DNA from: Desulfamplus sp964425195
Lineage (GTDB): Bacteria; Desulfobacterota; Desulfobacteria; Desulfobacterales; Desulfobacteraceae
Assembly: GCA_964425195.1 (NCBI GenBank)
Contig: CAYRLG010000003.1
Location: 124,001-188,000 of the forward strand
Length of the DNA: 64,000 bases
Direction of reading: 5' to 3'
Part shown: positions 7,381 to 15,930 of the stretch, in pieces
Layout of the letters: each line of letters starts with the position of its first letter
Position numbering within the stretch: the stretch's first letter is position 1
Program-made: the position numbers and the translations under genes
The notes under the pieces: generated by a model
The model's database searches: none
What the model was told of the DNA's origin: nothing
The model's input: only the letters and a program-made list of their open reading frames with translations

Positions 7381-9162
7381 CTATTTACAGACAAGTGAGT
7401 CAAGTGGAGTATTGTCACCTGTTTTAAATTTACCTACCATAGATTTCAATTTTGATGATAGTTCTGAAAGATTTTGAGAGCTTGAATCAAGTTTTGTGCT
7501 TAAGCCAGATATCTCTGAGGTGTATCTGTTTACCTCTGCAATATCTTTTGCAATATCACCTGAAACAGAAGAGCTTTGTGCCACATTTTCATTTACATCT
7601 TGAATACCAATAGATGCTTGAGATATGTTTTCTGCAATCTCTCCTGTTGCAGAAGACTGCTCATCCATAGCTGTGGCTATATTTTTTACAATATCATTAA
7701 CCTTTCCAATAACCGTAGAGATTTCAGCTATCTCCTTGACGCTACCATCTGTAGAGCTTTGGATATTATTTATTTTATCCTTAATCTCTAAGGTGGCAAC
7801 CGCTGTCTGCTTTGCAAGCTCTTTTATCTCATTTGCTACAACTGCAAACCCTTTACCAGCCTCTCCTGCTCTTGCTGCCTCTATGGTTGCATTGAGAGCA
7901 AGAAGATTTGTCTGTCCTGAAATCTCTGTAATTACTTCAGTTACTCGTGTTATATCCTTTGCAGCTTGTCCAAGTGTATTTATACGCGCAACAGCATCTG
8001 ACGATTTTGTTACAGCTTCGGCAGTTATTGTACGTGCCTGCTCAGAACTAACTGCGATCTCGTTTATTGTGTTGGTCATCTGCTCTGCAGCAGCAGCTAC
8101 AACGTTAATATTTGAAGCAGCCTGTTCGCATGATGAAGCAACAGAGTTCATGTTTGCACTTAGTTGCTCTGCGGCAGCAGCAACTGTTTGTGCTCTATCA
8201 GACAGCACAACAACACCATTAGACATTGTGTTTGAAATAGAAGAGAGATCGCAAGCAGATGTATCCACAACCTCAGTATTACGTGAAATATCACGAATAA
8301 TGGTCTGGAGTTTTTCAACAAAAATATTAAACCAACCAGAAAGCTCGTCAATTTCATCATGTAATTTAGTTTTAACAGTCAGCCGTTTAGTTAAATCTCC
8401 TTCACCCTGGGCAATATCTTTTACCATTGCCACTGTCTTTTTAATCGGCTTTGTTACGATAAAATGGAGGCTACAGAGGATAGCAACAATAAGAGCAATT
8501 ACAATCGCCAAAGAGGTTATAATTTGAGAAGTTATTGACTCTTTTATGTTTTTTGCAAAAAGTTGGTTAAACTGTTCAATAGAGTGTGATGTCTGCTCTT
8601 CTCTCTTCTCAATTGCCTGCTTGATAAGCTCTTTAGTAAAGTAAATTCTAACTGTCCCAACTTTCTCATTATCGTGGATTGCGTCTCCTGTAACAGAAAG
8701 CGATTCGTCCAAACTAATTTCAGTTGGTATCTCTTTGCCTGTGATAATCTCAGGACTATACCATGCTGCTGCAAACGGATTATTATCAACATCCAATACT
8801 TTTATTGCGACAATGCCATCTATCTTAAGATAATTTTCAAGCAGAGCAGCAAGTCCTGCTTGATCAAAATTATAGATAAAACTTTGAGTAATACCTCTGC
8901 ATATCTCTAAGTTGACGGCAATGCTATTTATCAAAGACTCTTCTGCTTTTAAAGATTCTGCTTGAAGAGATTTTTGCTGTGAGTTCTCAAAATCAGATAC
9001 AATAAGACGAGACATTGAAAGCTGAAGGTTGATAGAGATAAGGCTACTTACTGTTAAAAGAATAAGTACAATTATGATACACGGGATAGAGCTCTTTAGT
9101 GCTATTCCATAATTTTTTCTATTCTCAATACCTATACCAGTCTCTGTCTTAAAATTTGCCAT
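7381..9162 (-). CDS. Methyl-accepting chemotaxis protein
   Basis: Membrane chemoreceptor of 593 residues. TM1 spans about 24-46, a periplasmic sensor domain about 47-213, TM2 about 216-236, a HAMP domain (TKPIKKTVAMV, GEGDLTKRL) about 237-290, then a long cytoplasmic coiled coil. The signalling tip ITEISGQTNLLALNATIEAA (411-430), followed by RAGEAGKGFAVVANEIK, is the conserved CheA/CheW-binding hairpin. The sensor (KVLDVDNNPF, GTVRIYF) has a Cache-like look, but the ligand is unknown. A strong RBS, AGGAGGGG, precedes the ATG. No CheR-docking pentapeptide is seen at the C-terminus. A CheY-like gene lies 61 bases upstream on the same strand and may be co-transcribed. Confidence 0.95.
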   Translation of the reverse strand: MANFKTETGIGIENRKNYGIALKSSIPCIIIVLILLTVSSLISINLQLSMSRLIVSDFENSQQKSLQAESLKAEESLINSIAVNLEICRGITQSFIYNFDQAGLAALLENYLKIDGIVAIKVLDVDNNPFAAAWYSPEIITGKEIPTEISLDESLSVTGDAIHDNEKVGTVRIYFTKELIKQAIEKREEQTSHSIEQFNQLFAKNIKESITSQIITSLAIVIALIVAILCSLHFIVTKPIKKTVAMVKDIAQGEGDLTKRLTVKTKLHDEIDELSGWFNIFVEKLQTIIRDISRNTEVVDTSACDLSSISNTMSNGVVVLSDRAQTVAAAAEQLSANMNSVASSCEQAASNINVVAAAAEQMTNTINEIAVSSEQARTITAEAVTKSSDAVARINTLGQAAKDITRVTEVITEISGQTNLLALNATIEAARAGEAGKGFAVVANEIKELAKQTAVATLEIKDKINNIQSSTDGSVKEIAEISTVIGKVNDIVKNIATAMDEQSSATGEIAENISQASIGIQDVNENVAQSSSVSGDIAKDIAEVNRYTSEISGLSTKLDSSSQNLSELSSKLKSMVGKFKTGDNTPLDSLVCK

Positions 9163-9223
9163 ATCAAATTCCCCTCCTAAAATATTGTTTATTAGTTTAT
9201 ATAGTTATCTGTATAAATAATCT

Positions 9224-9610
9224 TTAGCCTTTTTTCCACCTTTGAAGTTTCTCAAATGCTCTTTCAGTTGCATTAAATATATCCAAAAGCCGAACAGGTT
9301 TTTTAAAATAGTCTTCAAAGCCAACACTTTTACACTCTGCTAACTCAAAATGCGATGCATATCCAGTAATAGCATAAGCAATAGTAAGAGGATTACGTTT
9401 TATAATTTCTCTACAAAGCTCTACACCTGTCATATCAGGAAGATTAAGGTCAATAAACATCACAAGAATTGTATCTTTATCAAGCAAATCAAGAGCTTCA
9501 GAAGGGGAGTTAGCAGTAAAAACATTGTACCCCTTAGTACTAAGTGCGGATTTTAATAATAGACAGATCGACTCTTCATCATCAACTACAAGTACTCTCT
9601 TATCAACCAT
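9224..9610 (-). CDS. Single-domain response regulator (CheY-like)
   Basis: 128-residue receiver domain with no output domain. The acidic pocket D10/D11 (VVDDEE), phosphoacceptor D54 (MFIDLNLPDMTG), T82 (AITGYA) and K104 (FKKPV) are all present, so it should be phosphorylatable. The family acts by binding a motor, kinase or phosphorelay partner. It lies upstream of a chemoreceptor on the same strand and is divergent from an Hpt protein gene 185 bases away; these three could form a phosphorelay branch (inference). Confidence 0.93.
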   Translation of the reverse strand: MVDKRVLVVDDEESICLLLKSALSTKGYNVFTANSPSEALDLLDKDTILVMFIDLNLPDMTGVELCREIIKRNPLTIAYAITGYASHFELAECKSVGFEDYFKKPVRLLDIFNATERAFEKLQRWKKG

Positions 9611-9795
9611 GTGTCTCTCCTATCTCTTAACAACGTTATTACAGTTTGTTGTTCACTACGTGAATAATAAATCTATTTACACTTCATATACATATTTCTT
9701 AATACCAATTGCAATATATATTTTTTTATAATATCTGTTTATAAATTATAAGTTTACTTTGAGACAACTTAAAAAATATGAAGGAGTTATTGAAA

Positions 9796-10113
9796 ATGAA
9801 TTTCAAAGATATGGCATCTAAAATTGGAGTTGATGAGGCAGATTTTAAGGAACTTTTAGAGATGATGGTGGATGTCTCAATAGCAGACATTAACAATTTT
9901 GAAACAGAATTAGCTGTTGAAAACTACATTGGTGCAGCTATGGCAGCTCACTCTATTAAAGGTGCTGCTGGTAATCTTGGATTAACAGATATCTTTACTG
10001 TTGCAGCAGAACTTGAAAAAGGTGCAAAGATGAGCGATAAAAGTCAGATGCCAGAAAAAATAGCCTTTCTTAAACAGCAGTTGAACAAAATTTCAGAAGA
10101 GTTAACTAATTAG
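9796..10113 (+). CDS. Stand-alone Hpt (histidine phosphotransfer) domain protein
   Basis: Four-helix phosphotransfer protein that shuttles phosphate between a hybrid kinase and response regulators. The phosphorylatable histidine is H52 in AHSIKGAAGNLG, the classic Hpt motif. The start at 9796 (105 residues) is preferred over the ATG at 9778: a perfect AAGGAG (9781-9786) sits 9 bases before 9796 and lies inside the longer reading. The first residues, MNFKDMASKIGVDEADFKEL, fit the first helix. Its 3' end overlaps the convergent tatD gene by 8 bases. It is divergent from the CheY-like gene, a likely partner. Confidence 0.92.
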   Translation: MNFKDMASKIGVDEADFKELLEMMVDVSIADINNFETELAVENYIGAAMAAHSIKGAAGNLGLTDIFTVAAELEKGAKMSDKSQMPEKIAFLKQQLNKISEELTN

Positions 10114-11089
10114 GAGCTAAAAACAGCTCTTCTCCATTCATAGATGTTTTACAAGCTACTTCATATAAAGGGATATCAAGAATTTCTGATACTGCAACTG
10201 CAACTAAAAAGATATTACAAGGCTCATTCCAACCCATCTTAAATAGTTTATTTGAAAAGATAAAATCGTGGATAGTTAATTGGATTTCACTATCTTCAAG
10301 TAGCGTAGATAAAACAGAATATTGAGGAAGAATCGCAGGACTATCTGTCTCAATCAAAAGTCGATTTAGAGAGACTGCTTTTAGTGCTTTTTGTACCTTC
10401 TTGTTATTTTTGTTGGTAACTGATCCTGAAAAAGAGATATACAAACCATAACTTTCAAGCAAAGGAACAATATCTGCAGGACCCGAGTAGGAGTGAATCA
10501 CACCTCCTTGTTGAAGTTTTCCCATCTTTTTTAGTATTTTAAGTAGTACATCCCACCCTTTACGAACATGGATTGAAACAGGGATTTTTCTCTCCCTTGC
10601 CATACCCATCTGTGTTTTAAAGATTAACTCCTGCTTTGTATAATCTACATTTTTAATAACATGATCTAAGCCAATTTCTCCAATAAACGCTCTTTTAACT
10701 CTACAGAACTGACTAAAATGTGAATTTACGCTATAATAGTTTTTTTCAGATATTTTTGTGTTTAAAAACTCCATATCAAGATATCTATCAAGCTCATAGA
10801 ACCATTTTTCAGAAACATCCTCTACAAACCAAGGATGAACTCCAAAGCATGGCAGCACGTTGCTATATTGTGAAGCAATACGTCTAACTTCTTGCCAATC
10901 TGACTCCTTTGTTCCGCAACAGACAACTGCTCCGCCTCTGTTGTGTTGCCATCTTTCCATTATACCTTTAATGTCCCATGATATTTCAGGCTCTTGAAGA
11001 TGGCAATGAGCATCAAAAAAGTAGAAATCTTTATCCTTATCAAATTTATCTAAATTTTGTTTAAGCAAGTTCACTTGTTTCATGTCCAA
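10106..11089 (-). CDS. TatD family metal-dependent hydrolase
   Basis: TIM-barrel hydrolase of 327 residues, slightly longer than the usual ~260 because of a ~20-residue N-terminal lead and an insert near residues 105-125. The metal-binding motif FDAHCH (H28, H30), GEIGLD, SIHV, HSYSG and the late ETDSPA aspartate are present, matching TatD/YcfH-type DNases. Family members act as 3'-5' exonucleases or D-aminoacyl-tRNA deacylase-like enzymes; the exact substrate here is not known. It overlaps the upstream gpsA by 29 bases, showing a compact operon, and converges with the Hpt gene. Confidence 0.9.
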   Translation of the reverse strand: MDMKQVNLLKQNLDKFDKDKDFYFFDAHCHLQEPEISWDIKGIMERWQHNRGGAVVCCGTKESDWQEVRRIASQYSNVLPCFGVHPWFVEDVSEKWFYELDRYLDMEFLNTKISEKNYYSVNSHFSQFCRVKRAFIGEIGLDHVIKNVDYTKQELIFKTQMGMARERKIPVSIHVRKGWDVLLKILKKMGKLQQGGVIHSYSGPADIVPLLESYGLYISFSGSVTNKNNKKVQKALKAVSLNRLLIETDSPAILPQYSVLSTLLEDSEIQLTIHDFIFSNKLFKMGWNEPCNIFLVAVAVSEILDIPLYEVACKTSMNGEELFLAPN

Positions 11090-12113
11090 GTTTTCTTGTC
11101 ATAAGTCTCTCAATTGCATGAGCAGGTGTACTGTTTTCGTATAAAGCCTTATAAACTTCATTGATTATTGGCAGCTCAATACGAAGTTTTTTTGCAAGAT
11201 TATAGACAGATTTTGTGTTTCGTACCCCCTCTGCAACTGTAAGCCTTTTATCTTGTATCTGCTTAATTGTCATCCCCTGCCCTAACTGCTTTCCTACAGT
11301 GTAATTACGGCTTAAATCTCCTGTGCAAGTTAAAATTAAGTCACCAACACCAGAAAGACCTGAAAAAGTGTGAGGATTTGCACCCATCTTCATTCCAAGC
11401 CTTCTGATCTCCACAAGACCACGGGCAATAAGAGCTGCTCTTGTGTTTAATCCTAAGTTCATACCATCTACAAAGCCTGCTGCAATTGCAATTACATTTT
11501 TCACAGCTCCACCAATCTCAAGACCAATTGGATCATCATTTACATAAACTCTAAAATACTCTGTAGCAAAAATATGCTGAATACTGGTCGCAATATCAAT
11601 ATCTTTTGCAGCTACACTTATGGCTGTAGGAACTTTTTGAGCAACCTCTTTAGCAAAACTTGGACCTGATAGAACAACGATTTGATCCTCATTCAACAAG
11701 GGGATTGACTCCTTAATAACCCCCATCATAGTAAGGTATGTTCCATCTTCAATCCCCTTAGAGGCTGTAATCACAACGGTATCGGGCGAGATAAACTTAG
11801 ATATATCAACCGCAACTTGGCGCATAGTGTGAGATGGAACTACAATAAGAAGAATAGAGTTAGAGAGAACAACCTCTTCAAGATCATTTGTAGGGACAAT
11901 ATTTTTTGAAAGTTTTATACCCGGCAAAAATAGTCTATTCTCTCTGTACTCAATGATATCGTATTTCACTTCAGGTTCATAAGCCCACAGATCAACTCTA
12001 TAACCTTTTTCAGCCAGCAAATTAGCAAGGGCAGTACCCCAGCTTCCAGCTCCAACTACACCTATTCTTTCAACTTCAACTGTTTTGGTACTATATTCCA
12101 TTATAAAGACCAT
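11061..12113 (-). CDS. gpsA: Glycerol-3-phosphate dehydrogenase [NAD(P)+]
   Basis: Reduces dihydroxyacetone phosphate to sn-glycerol 3-phosphate, the backbone for phospholipids. It is 350 residues. The dinucleotide-binding GAGSWGTALA (21-30), TASKGIE, GPSFAKEV, the catalytic-lysine region GGAVKNVIAIAAG and the substrate-binding NTRAALIARG are all present. An internal ATG at residue 5 could also serve as start; either gives a normal N-terminus. It overlaps the following tatD gene by 29 bases and follows the MinD-like fusion gene on the same strand after 58 bases. Confidence 0.97.
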   Translation of the reverse strand: MVFIMEYSTKTVEVERIGVVGAGSWGTALANLLAEKGYRVDLWAYEPEVKYDIIEYRENRLFLPGIKLSKNIVPTNDLEEVVLSNSILLIVVPSHTMRQVAVDISKFISPDTVVITASKGIEDGTYLTMMGVIKESIPLLNEDQIVVLSGPSFAKEVAQKVPTAISVAAKDIDIATSIQHIFATEYFRVYVNDDPIGLEIGGAVKNVIAIAAGFVDGMNLGLNTRAALIARGLVEIRRLGMKMGANPHTFSGLSGVGDLILTCTGDLSRNYTVGKQLGQGMTIKQIQDKRLTVAEGVRNTKSVYNLAKKLRIELPIINEVYKALYENSTPAHAIERLMTRKLGHETSELA

Positions 12114-12171
12114 CCATTATTTTTATTTTCTTAAAGTAGTGCCTTGTAGTTAAAACACCCAATAAATTGAG

Positions 12172-14184
12172 TTAGCTTTTCTCTTCACTTTTTTCGTCCA
12201 TCATGCTTATTCCCTCCATCAACAACTTCATAAAATGTCCAATAGCCTGCTTGTTCCTATCTCTTGGGGGAAGAGCTGATGTGTATGTAAATCGTCCTTC
12301 ACTCTCCATCAATATTTTATAAAAAGCCTCTTTGTCAGAGTCCTGTTTATACTGCGCACCAACGACCTCTCCGTTACGAAATGATATTGTAGCATTACTA
12401 TCTAAAAATCTGAAAGCAATCATGCCTGTTTTTTGACCCATATTTAGCATCTGCAAAAGCTCAGGAATATTTGTCTGTGCAATAGAACCAGTAAGCCCAG
12501 ATTGCAGATATTCACTCTTTGCAATATCTGCCTTTTTTAGGCGATTGGAGAGCCGTTTGCTCAAAAGCCTTGCAAAGTACATCTGAAGAGGCGGGTATTT
12601 ACGCAGCATCAATATAAACTCTTTACCATCAAGATAGAGTACTCTTGTTGTTTCAAGTACTTTTATGGTTGCATTTACAGGGTCTCCACTTATTAAACTC
12701 ATCTCTCCAAATACATCTTCACTCTCCATTGTATCCAACACAACTCCTTGCTCATCAATAACCTCAACCTTGCCAGATACAATTATGAATAAGTTTTTAC
12801 CAGCTTCCCCTTTTTGGATCACAATCTCACCGGGTTGATATTCTCGTAACTTTAGAAGAGTTATAACACTTCTAATTTCGTTATCATCCAACGATTGAAA
12901 CATAGCATAACCTGCAAGTACTGAGGTCAATTGCTGCATATCTTTTTCAGGCGAGTTATCATTATGGAGTTGGGCTTGTAGTGGCTGTACAGTTTGAACA
13001 AAATCAGTAGATTGAAATTGGCTTTTTGCAAATAACTCTCTTATCTCTTTTAGCTCATTGGCAACAGATGAGATACTTTGTGCAACTTGAGTCAAAAGTT
13101 GATTTGTCTGAAAGATTAGCTTTGTCGTATCAGATAACTCTTTTGACTCATTTTCATTTTTTTGCTCTTCTTGTTTGTCAGAGGAGCTGTAATCCACTAC
13201 TTTAGGTGGAAGAAGTTCAACCTCTGATTCATCAGTATCAGGTAGGGAGTAGATACGTTGTGCTGTAGAATCAGGTAGTGTGGCAGACTCAGATGGTTTT
13301 GCCATCAATGGATCAGGTTCGCTCTCATAATTAGATACTCCTTGTTCTAATACACTCTTTTTTCTAACCCCTGTTTTTAATGTTCTGGTAAAAAAGCTAA
13401 GACACTTTTCCCAAAATGTCTCCATCGTAAAGCTAACTACCCCCTCTCTCTCTTTTCTAATGAGGTTTTGGGCAATATTTTTAATACTCTTAGAAGCTGA
13501 AGTATTAGGATAGAGTATAATAAAAGGTTTCTGCCTTGATACAGCAGAAACAACATTTTGATCTCTGCCTAATACACCAATGGGTATCAATTTTAATCCT
13601 AAGTATTTTGTAGTGGTTGCCATAAATTTACCCAAAGCATTTTTGGCACTCTGGAGACCCGGTGACTGATTGATAACCACCATCACAGAATTTTTAAACC
13701 CATTTAGTGTAAGGATTTTAAGAAGAGAGTACGCATCAGTAAGTGATGTTGGATCAGGCGTGATGATAAGCATTAACTCTGATGATGCAAGACAAAATGA
13801 GATTACATCTTTAGATATACCAGCAGCAGTATCAACTATAAAGTAGTCATAATGATCCAGCTTTGAAAACTGGTTAATAAGCTGAACAATCTGCTCAGGG
13901 GTAAGATTAGCCATCTGTTCGATACCTGAACTTCCGGGAATGATATCAATACCTTCATAGTTTTCAACAAGAATCTCTCTAATATCTTTTTGGTGAAGTA
14001 TTACATCTTTCAGATTATATTCAGGGTAAATTTTAAATAGTATATTGATATTTGCAAGACCTAAATCAGCATCAAAGAGGCACGTGCTGTATCCAAGTTC
14101 AGCTAAATGGAGGGCAAGATTTGCACTTATATTTGTTTTACCAACTCCTCCCTTACCGCTTGTTACCGTGATAACTCTTGTCAT
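12172..14184 (-). CDS. ParA/MinD-type ATPase fused to cNMP-binding and DUF4388 domains
   Basis: 670 residues with three modules. Residues 1-250 are a MinD/FlhG-like ATPase with a deviant Walker A, SGKGGVGKTN (9-18), and Walker B region YFIVDTAAG (114-122). After a low-complexity charged linker (about 255-425), residues 428-548 form a cyclic-nucleotide-binding-like barrel with PGEIVIQKGEAGKNLFII and FGEMSLISGDPVNATI. The Arg that contacts the nucleotide phosphate in CRP-type domains is missing from this cassette, so ligand binding is uncertain. Residues about 560-665 match DUF4388 (GSIAQTNIPELLQMLNMGQK, FRNGEVVGAQY). Such proteins may position envelope or motility complexes; the role is unknown. 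It is encoded upstream of gpsA on the same strand. Confidence 0.85.
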   Translation of the reverse strand: MTRVITVTSGKGGVGKTNISANLALHLAELGYSTCLFDADLGLANINILFKIYPEYNLKDVILHQKDIREILVENYEGIDIIPGSSGIEQMANLTPEQIVQLINQFSKLDHYDYFIVDTAAGISKDVISFCLASSELMLIITPDPTSLTDAYSLLKILTLNGFKNSVMVVINQSPGLQSAKNALGKFMATTTKYLGLKLIPIGVLGRDQNVVSAVSRQKPFIILYPNTSASKSIKNIAQNLIRKEREGVVSFTMETFWEKCLSFFTRTLKTGVRKKSVLEQGVSNYESEPDPLMAKPSESATLPDSTAQRIYSLPDTDESEVELLPPKVVDYSSSDKQEEQKNENESKELSDTTKLIFQTNQLLTQVAQSISSVANELKEIRELFAKSQFQSTDFVQTVQPLQAQLHNDNSPEKDMQQLTSVLAGYAMFQSLDDNEIRSVITLLKLREYQPGEIVIQKGEAGKNLFIIVSGKVEVIDEQGVVLDTMESEDVFGEMSLISGDPVNATIKVLETTRVLYLDGKEFILMLRKYPPLQMYFARLLSKRLSNRLKKADIAKSEYLQSGLTGSIAQTNIPELLQMLNMGQKTGMIAFRFLDSNATISFRNGEVVGAQYKQDSDKEAFYKILMESEGRFTYTSALPPRDRNKQAIGHFMKLLMEGISMMDEKSEEKS

Positions 14185-14226
14185 ACATCTCCCTCTATAT
14201 TAAAATCTCTTAAAGCATCAACATTG

Positions 14227-14256
14227 AATAACCTTTAGGATTAAATAACTTTTAGG
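14227..14256. repeat. Two 13-base direct repeats in a divergent promoter region
   Basis: AATAACCTTTAGG (14227-14239) and AATAACTTTTAGG (14244-14256) differ at one base, with starts 17 bases apart, just upstream of the MinD-fusion gene in the 253-base region separating it from the UPF0280 gene. They may be binding sites of a dimeric regulator or chance; the rest of the region (14257-14437) is AT-rich with nothing else clear. Confidence 0.35.
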
Positions 14257-14437
14257 GTTTCTAATACAAAAAAACTCATTTGTAAATTCAGATTATACAT
14301 AAACCTTATCAATTCTAAGGTTAGATTTCAGTATCAATGATTAATAATGTTTGTTATATCAATTTAAGCATGGTGCATAATTTGGAAAAAAATTATAGCA
14401 AAGTAGAATTAAAAATTTTTCAATAGGCTCATAAGTA

Positions 14438-15169
14438 ATGTTTGAGAATCGGAAATATCGATCAAAATCAAGAAGAGAGGGGCTTGTCTGTTTTACTGTC
14501 ACAGCTAAAGAGACAGACCTTCATATACAAGCTACCTCTGATTTATCAAAGATAGCCTTGACAAAGATGCTTCAACTGCGTGATTTTGTGGAGTCATATA
14601 TAGAAATTCATCCAGAGTTTAAGATATCTTTTACTCCTTTAGAACCTGTAATTCCAGCTATCCCTAAAATAGTTAGAGATATGATAGATGCTGGAAAAAG
14701 AGCAGGTGTAGGACCAATGGCTGCAATAGCAGGGGCAATTGCACAACATACAGGAGATGAGCTTTTAAGATATTCATCAGAAGTGATTGTTGAAAATGGA
14801 GGAGATATATTTTTTAAAATCAACTCTGATATGGTCTTTGCAATATTTGCAGGGAAATCTCCTTTAAGCATGAAAGTTGGAGCACGTATTGCTCCAACTA
14901 AGTTAGGCTCTGGTATGGCAATTTGTACATCATCTGGAACAGTTGGTCATTCTATAAGTTTTGGTAAAGCTGATGCAGCCACTGTAATTGCCAACTCATG
15001 TTCAATTGCAGATGCAGCAGCCACAGCTCTTGGCAATATAGTGAAGCAGGAGTGCGATATTGAAAAGGCAATAGAAGTTGGACAGCATATTGATGGTGTT
15101 AATGGAGTTATTATAATTAAGGGAAAGCGACTTGGAGCATGGGGAGAGTTTGAACTTGTAGGTCTTTAG
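14438..15169 (+). CDS. UPF0280 family protein (ApbE-like fold)
   Basis: 243 residues matching the UPF0280 family, which is distantly related to ApbE flavin transferases. Recognisable blocks are REGLVCFTVTAKETDL, the ApbE-like stretch VGPMAAIAGAIAQHTG, VENGGDIFFK, AICTSSGTVGHSISFGKADA and SIADAAATALGN. The biochemical function of the family is not established. The ATG at 14438 gives a normal N-terminus (MFENRKYRSK). The gene starts a plus-strand set with the ferredoxin (94 bases downstream) and the DVU0298-like gene, an arrangement that suggests a redox-linked function (inference). Confidence 0.85.
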   Translation: MFENRKYRSKSRREGLVCFTVTAKETDLHIQATSDLSKIALTKMLQLRDFVESYIEIHPEFKISFTPLEPVIPAIPKIVRDMIDAGKRAGVGPMAAIAGAIAQHTGDELLRYSSEVIVENGGDIFFKINSDMVFAIFAGKSPLSMKVGARIAPTKLGSGMAICTSSGTVGHSISFGKADAATVIANSCSIADAAATALGNIVKQECDIEKAIEVGQHIDGVNGVIIIKGKRLGAWGEFELVGL

Positions 15170-15184
15170 CACCTAAAGTTTTCT
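15164..15184 (+). terminator. Weak AU-rich terminator at the end of the UPF0280 gene
   Basis: CTTTAG-CAC-CTAAAG (15164-15178), a perfect 6-base stem that includes the stop codon, is followed by TTTTCT. The stem is short and AU-rich, so termination would be partial. Confidence 0.35.
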
Positions 15185-15262
15185 AAATCGACTAATCTTT
15201 GCGTTGTCTAAAACTGCAACTGTATTATCTTTATACAAAAATTAAGATAGGATCTCTTTAAG

Positions 15263-15463
15263 ATGAGAAAATTGGTTATTGATATAACTGACTGTGTTTT
15301 ATGCGATATCTGCATAGATATGTGCCCTAAAATCTTTGTAAAAAATCAAGCTGGATATATTGAGATAGTAGAAAATCTCACAGACGACATTTTACAACAA
15401 TTTAAGGACGATATAGATGACGTTATAAAAAGCTGTAGAGGAGATTGTATATCATGGGAATGA
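15263..15463 (+). CDS. Small [4Fe-4S] ferredoxin
   Basis: 66-residue acidic electron carrier. Cysteines C11, C14, C17 and C21 form CX2CX2CX3CP; C58 and C62 near the C-terminus form a second CX3C pair. This fits a single-cluster bacterial ferredoxin (CVLCDICIDMCP, then a long acidic segment, then SCRGDC). Which four cysteines bind the cluster cannot be settled from sequence. The stop overlaps the start of the following DVU0298-like gene by 10 bases, so the two are translationally coupled. The partner enzyme is unknown. Confidence 0.9.
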   Translation: MRKLVIDITDCVLCDICIDMCPKIFVKNQAGYIEIVENLTDDILQQFKDDIDDVIKSCRGDCISWE

Positions 15464-15930
15464 GAAGAGTTAAACAGCAAGTTTATGAACTTCTTTTGAT
15501 GAGTGATGAGAAAAAGGCGATAGAGGAGCTTCTTAAAATCCCTCCAGCTCAATCAATAAATCCACTTTTTTCATTCATACAAAGTACTAACGAACAGATA
15601 AAATGGCGTTCTGTTAGGGCGATGGGGAAAGTTGTGGCACAGATGGCATTTAGCAATATTGAGTCTGCAAGAGTTGTAATGAGGCGACTTATGTGGAGTC
15701 TTAACGATGAATCTGGAGGTATTGGCTGGGGTGCCCCTGAGGCTATGGGCGAAATAATGGCTCAAGATAAGAGGCTTGCTGATGAGTATTATAAAATCCT
15801 TCTCTCCTACATAGATGAAGATGGTAACTTTCTTGAACATGAACCTCTTAGAAAAGGGGCTATTTGGGCGGTAGAACGTATATCAAAGAGATATCCAACG
15901 CTACCTATTTCTCTACCTTCTACCTCTTGA
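15454..15930 (+). CDS. DVU0298-like HEAT-repeat protein
   Basis: 158-residue all-helical protein that resembles the DVU0298 family of sulfate-reducing and related bacteria, which have HEAT-like repeats and no known biochemical role. Blocks recalled from the family are NPLFSFIQSTNEQIKWRSVR, GIGWGAPEAMGEIM and EPLRKGAIWAVER. The ATG at 15454 is preferred over an upstream TTG because GGAG (15440-15443) is 10 bases before it; a further ATG at 15460 is possible. It overlaps the ferredoxin stop and converges with the FapA-like gene, overlapping it by 18 bases. HEAT repeats suggest a protein-binding or assembly role, perhaps for an iron-sulfur partner (inference). Confidence 0.75.
   Translation: MGMRRVKQQVYELLLMSDEKKAIEELLKIPPAQSINPLFSFIQSTNEQIKWRSVRAMGKVVAQMAFSNIESARVVMRRLMWSLNDESGGIGWGAPEAMGEIMAQDKRLADEYYKILLSYIDEDGNFLEHEPLRKGAIWAVERISKRYPTLPISLPSTS

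Noticed and set aside
7625..8527. A 300-codon open frame on the plus strand opposite the chemoreceptor
   Set aside because: It is the antisense shadow of the MCP signalling domain. It is rich in Ala, Ser, Ile and Thr, as expected from that codon pattern, and has no RBS or recognisable domain.
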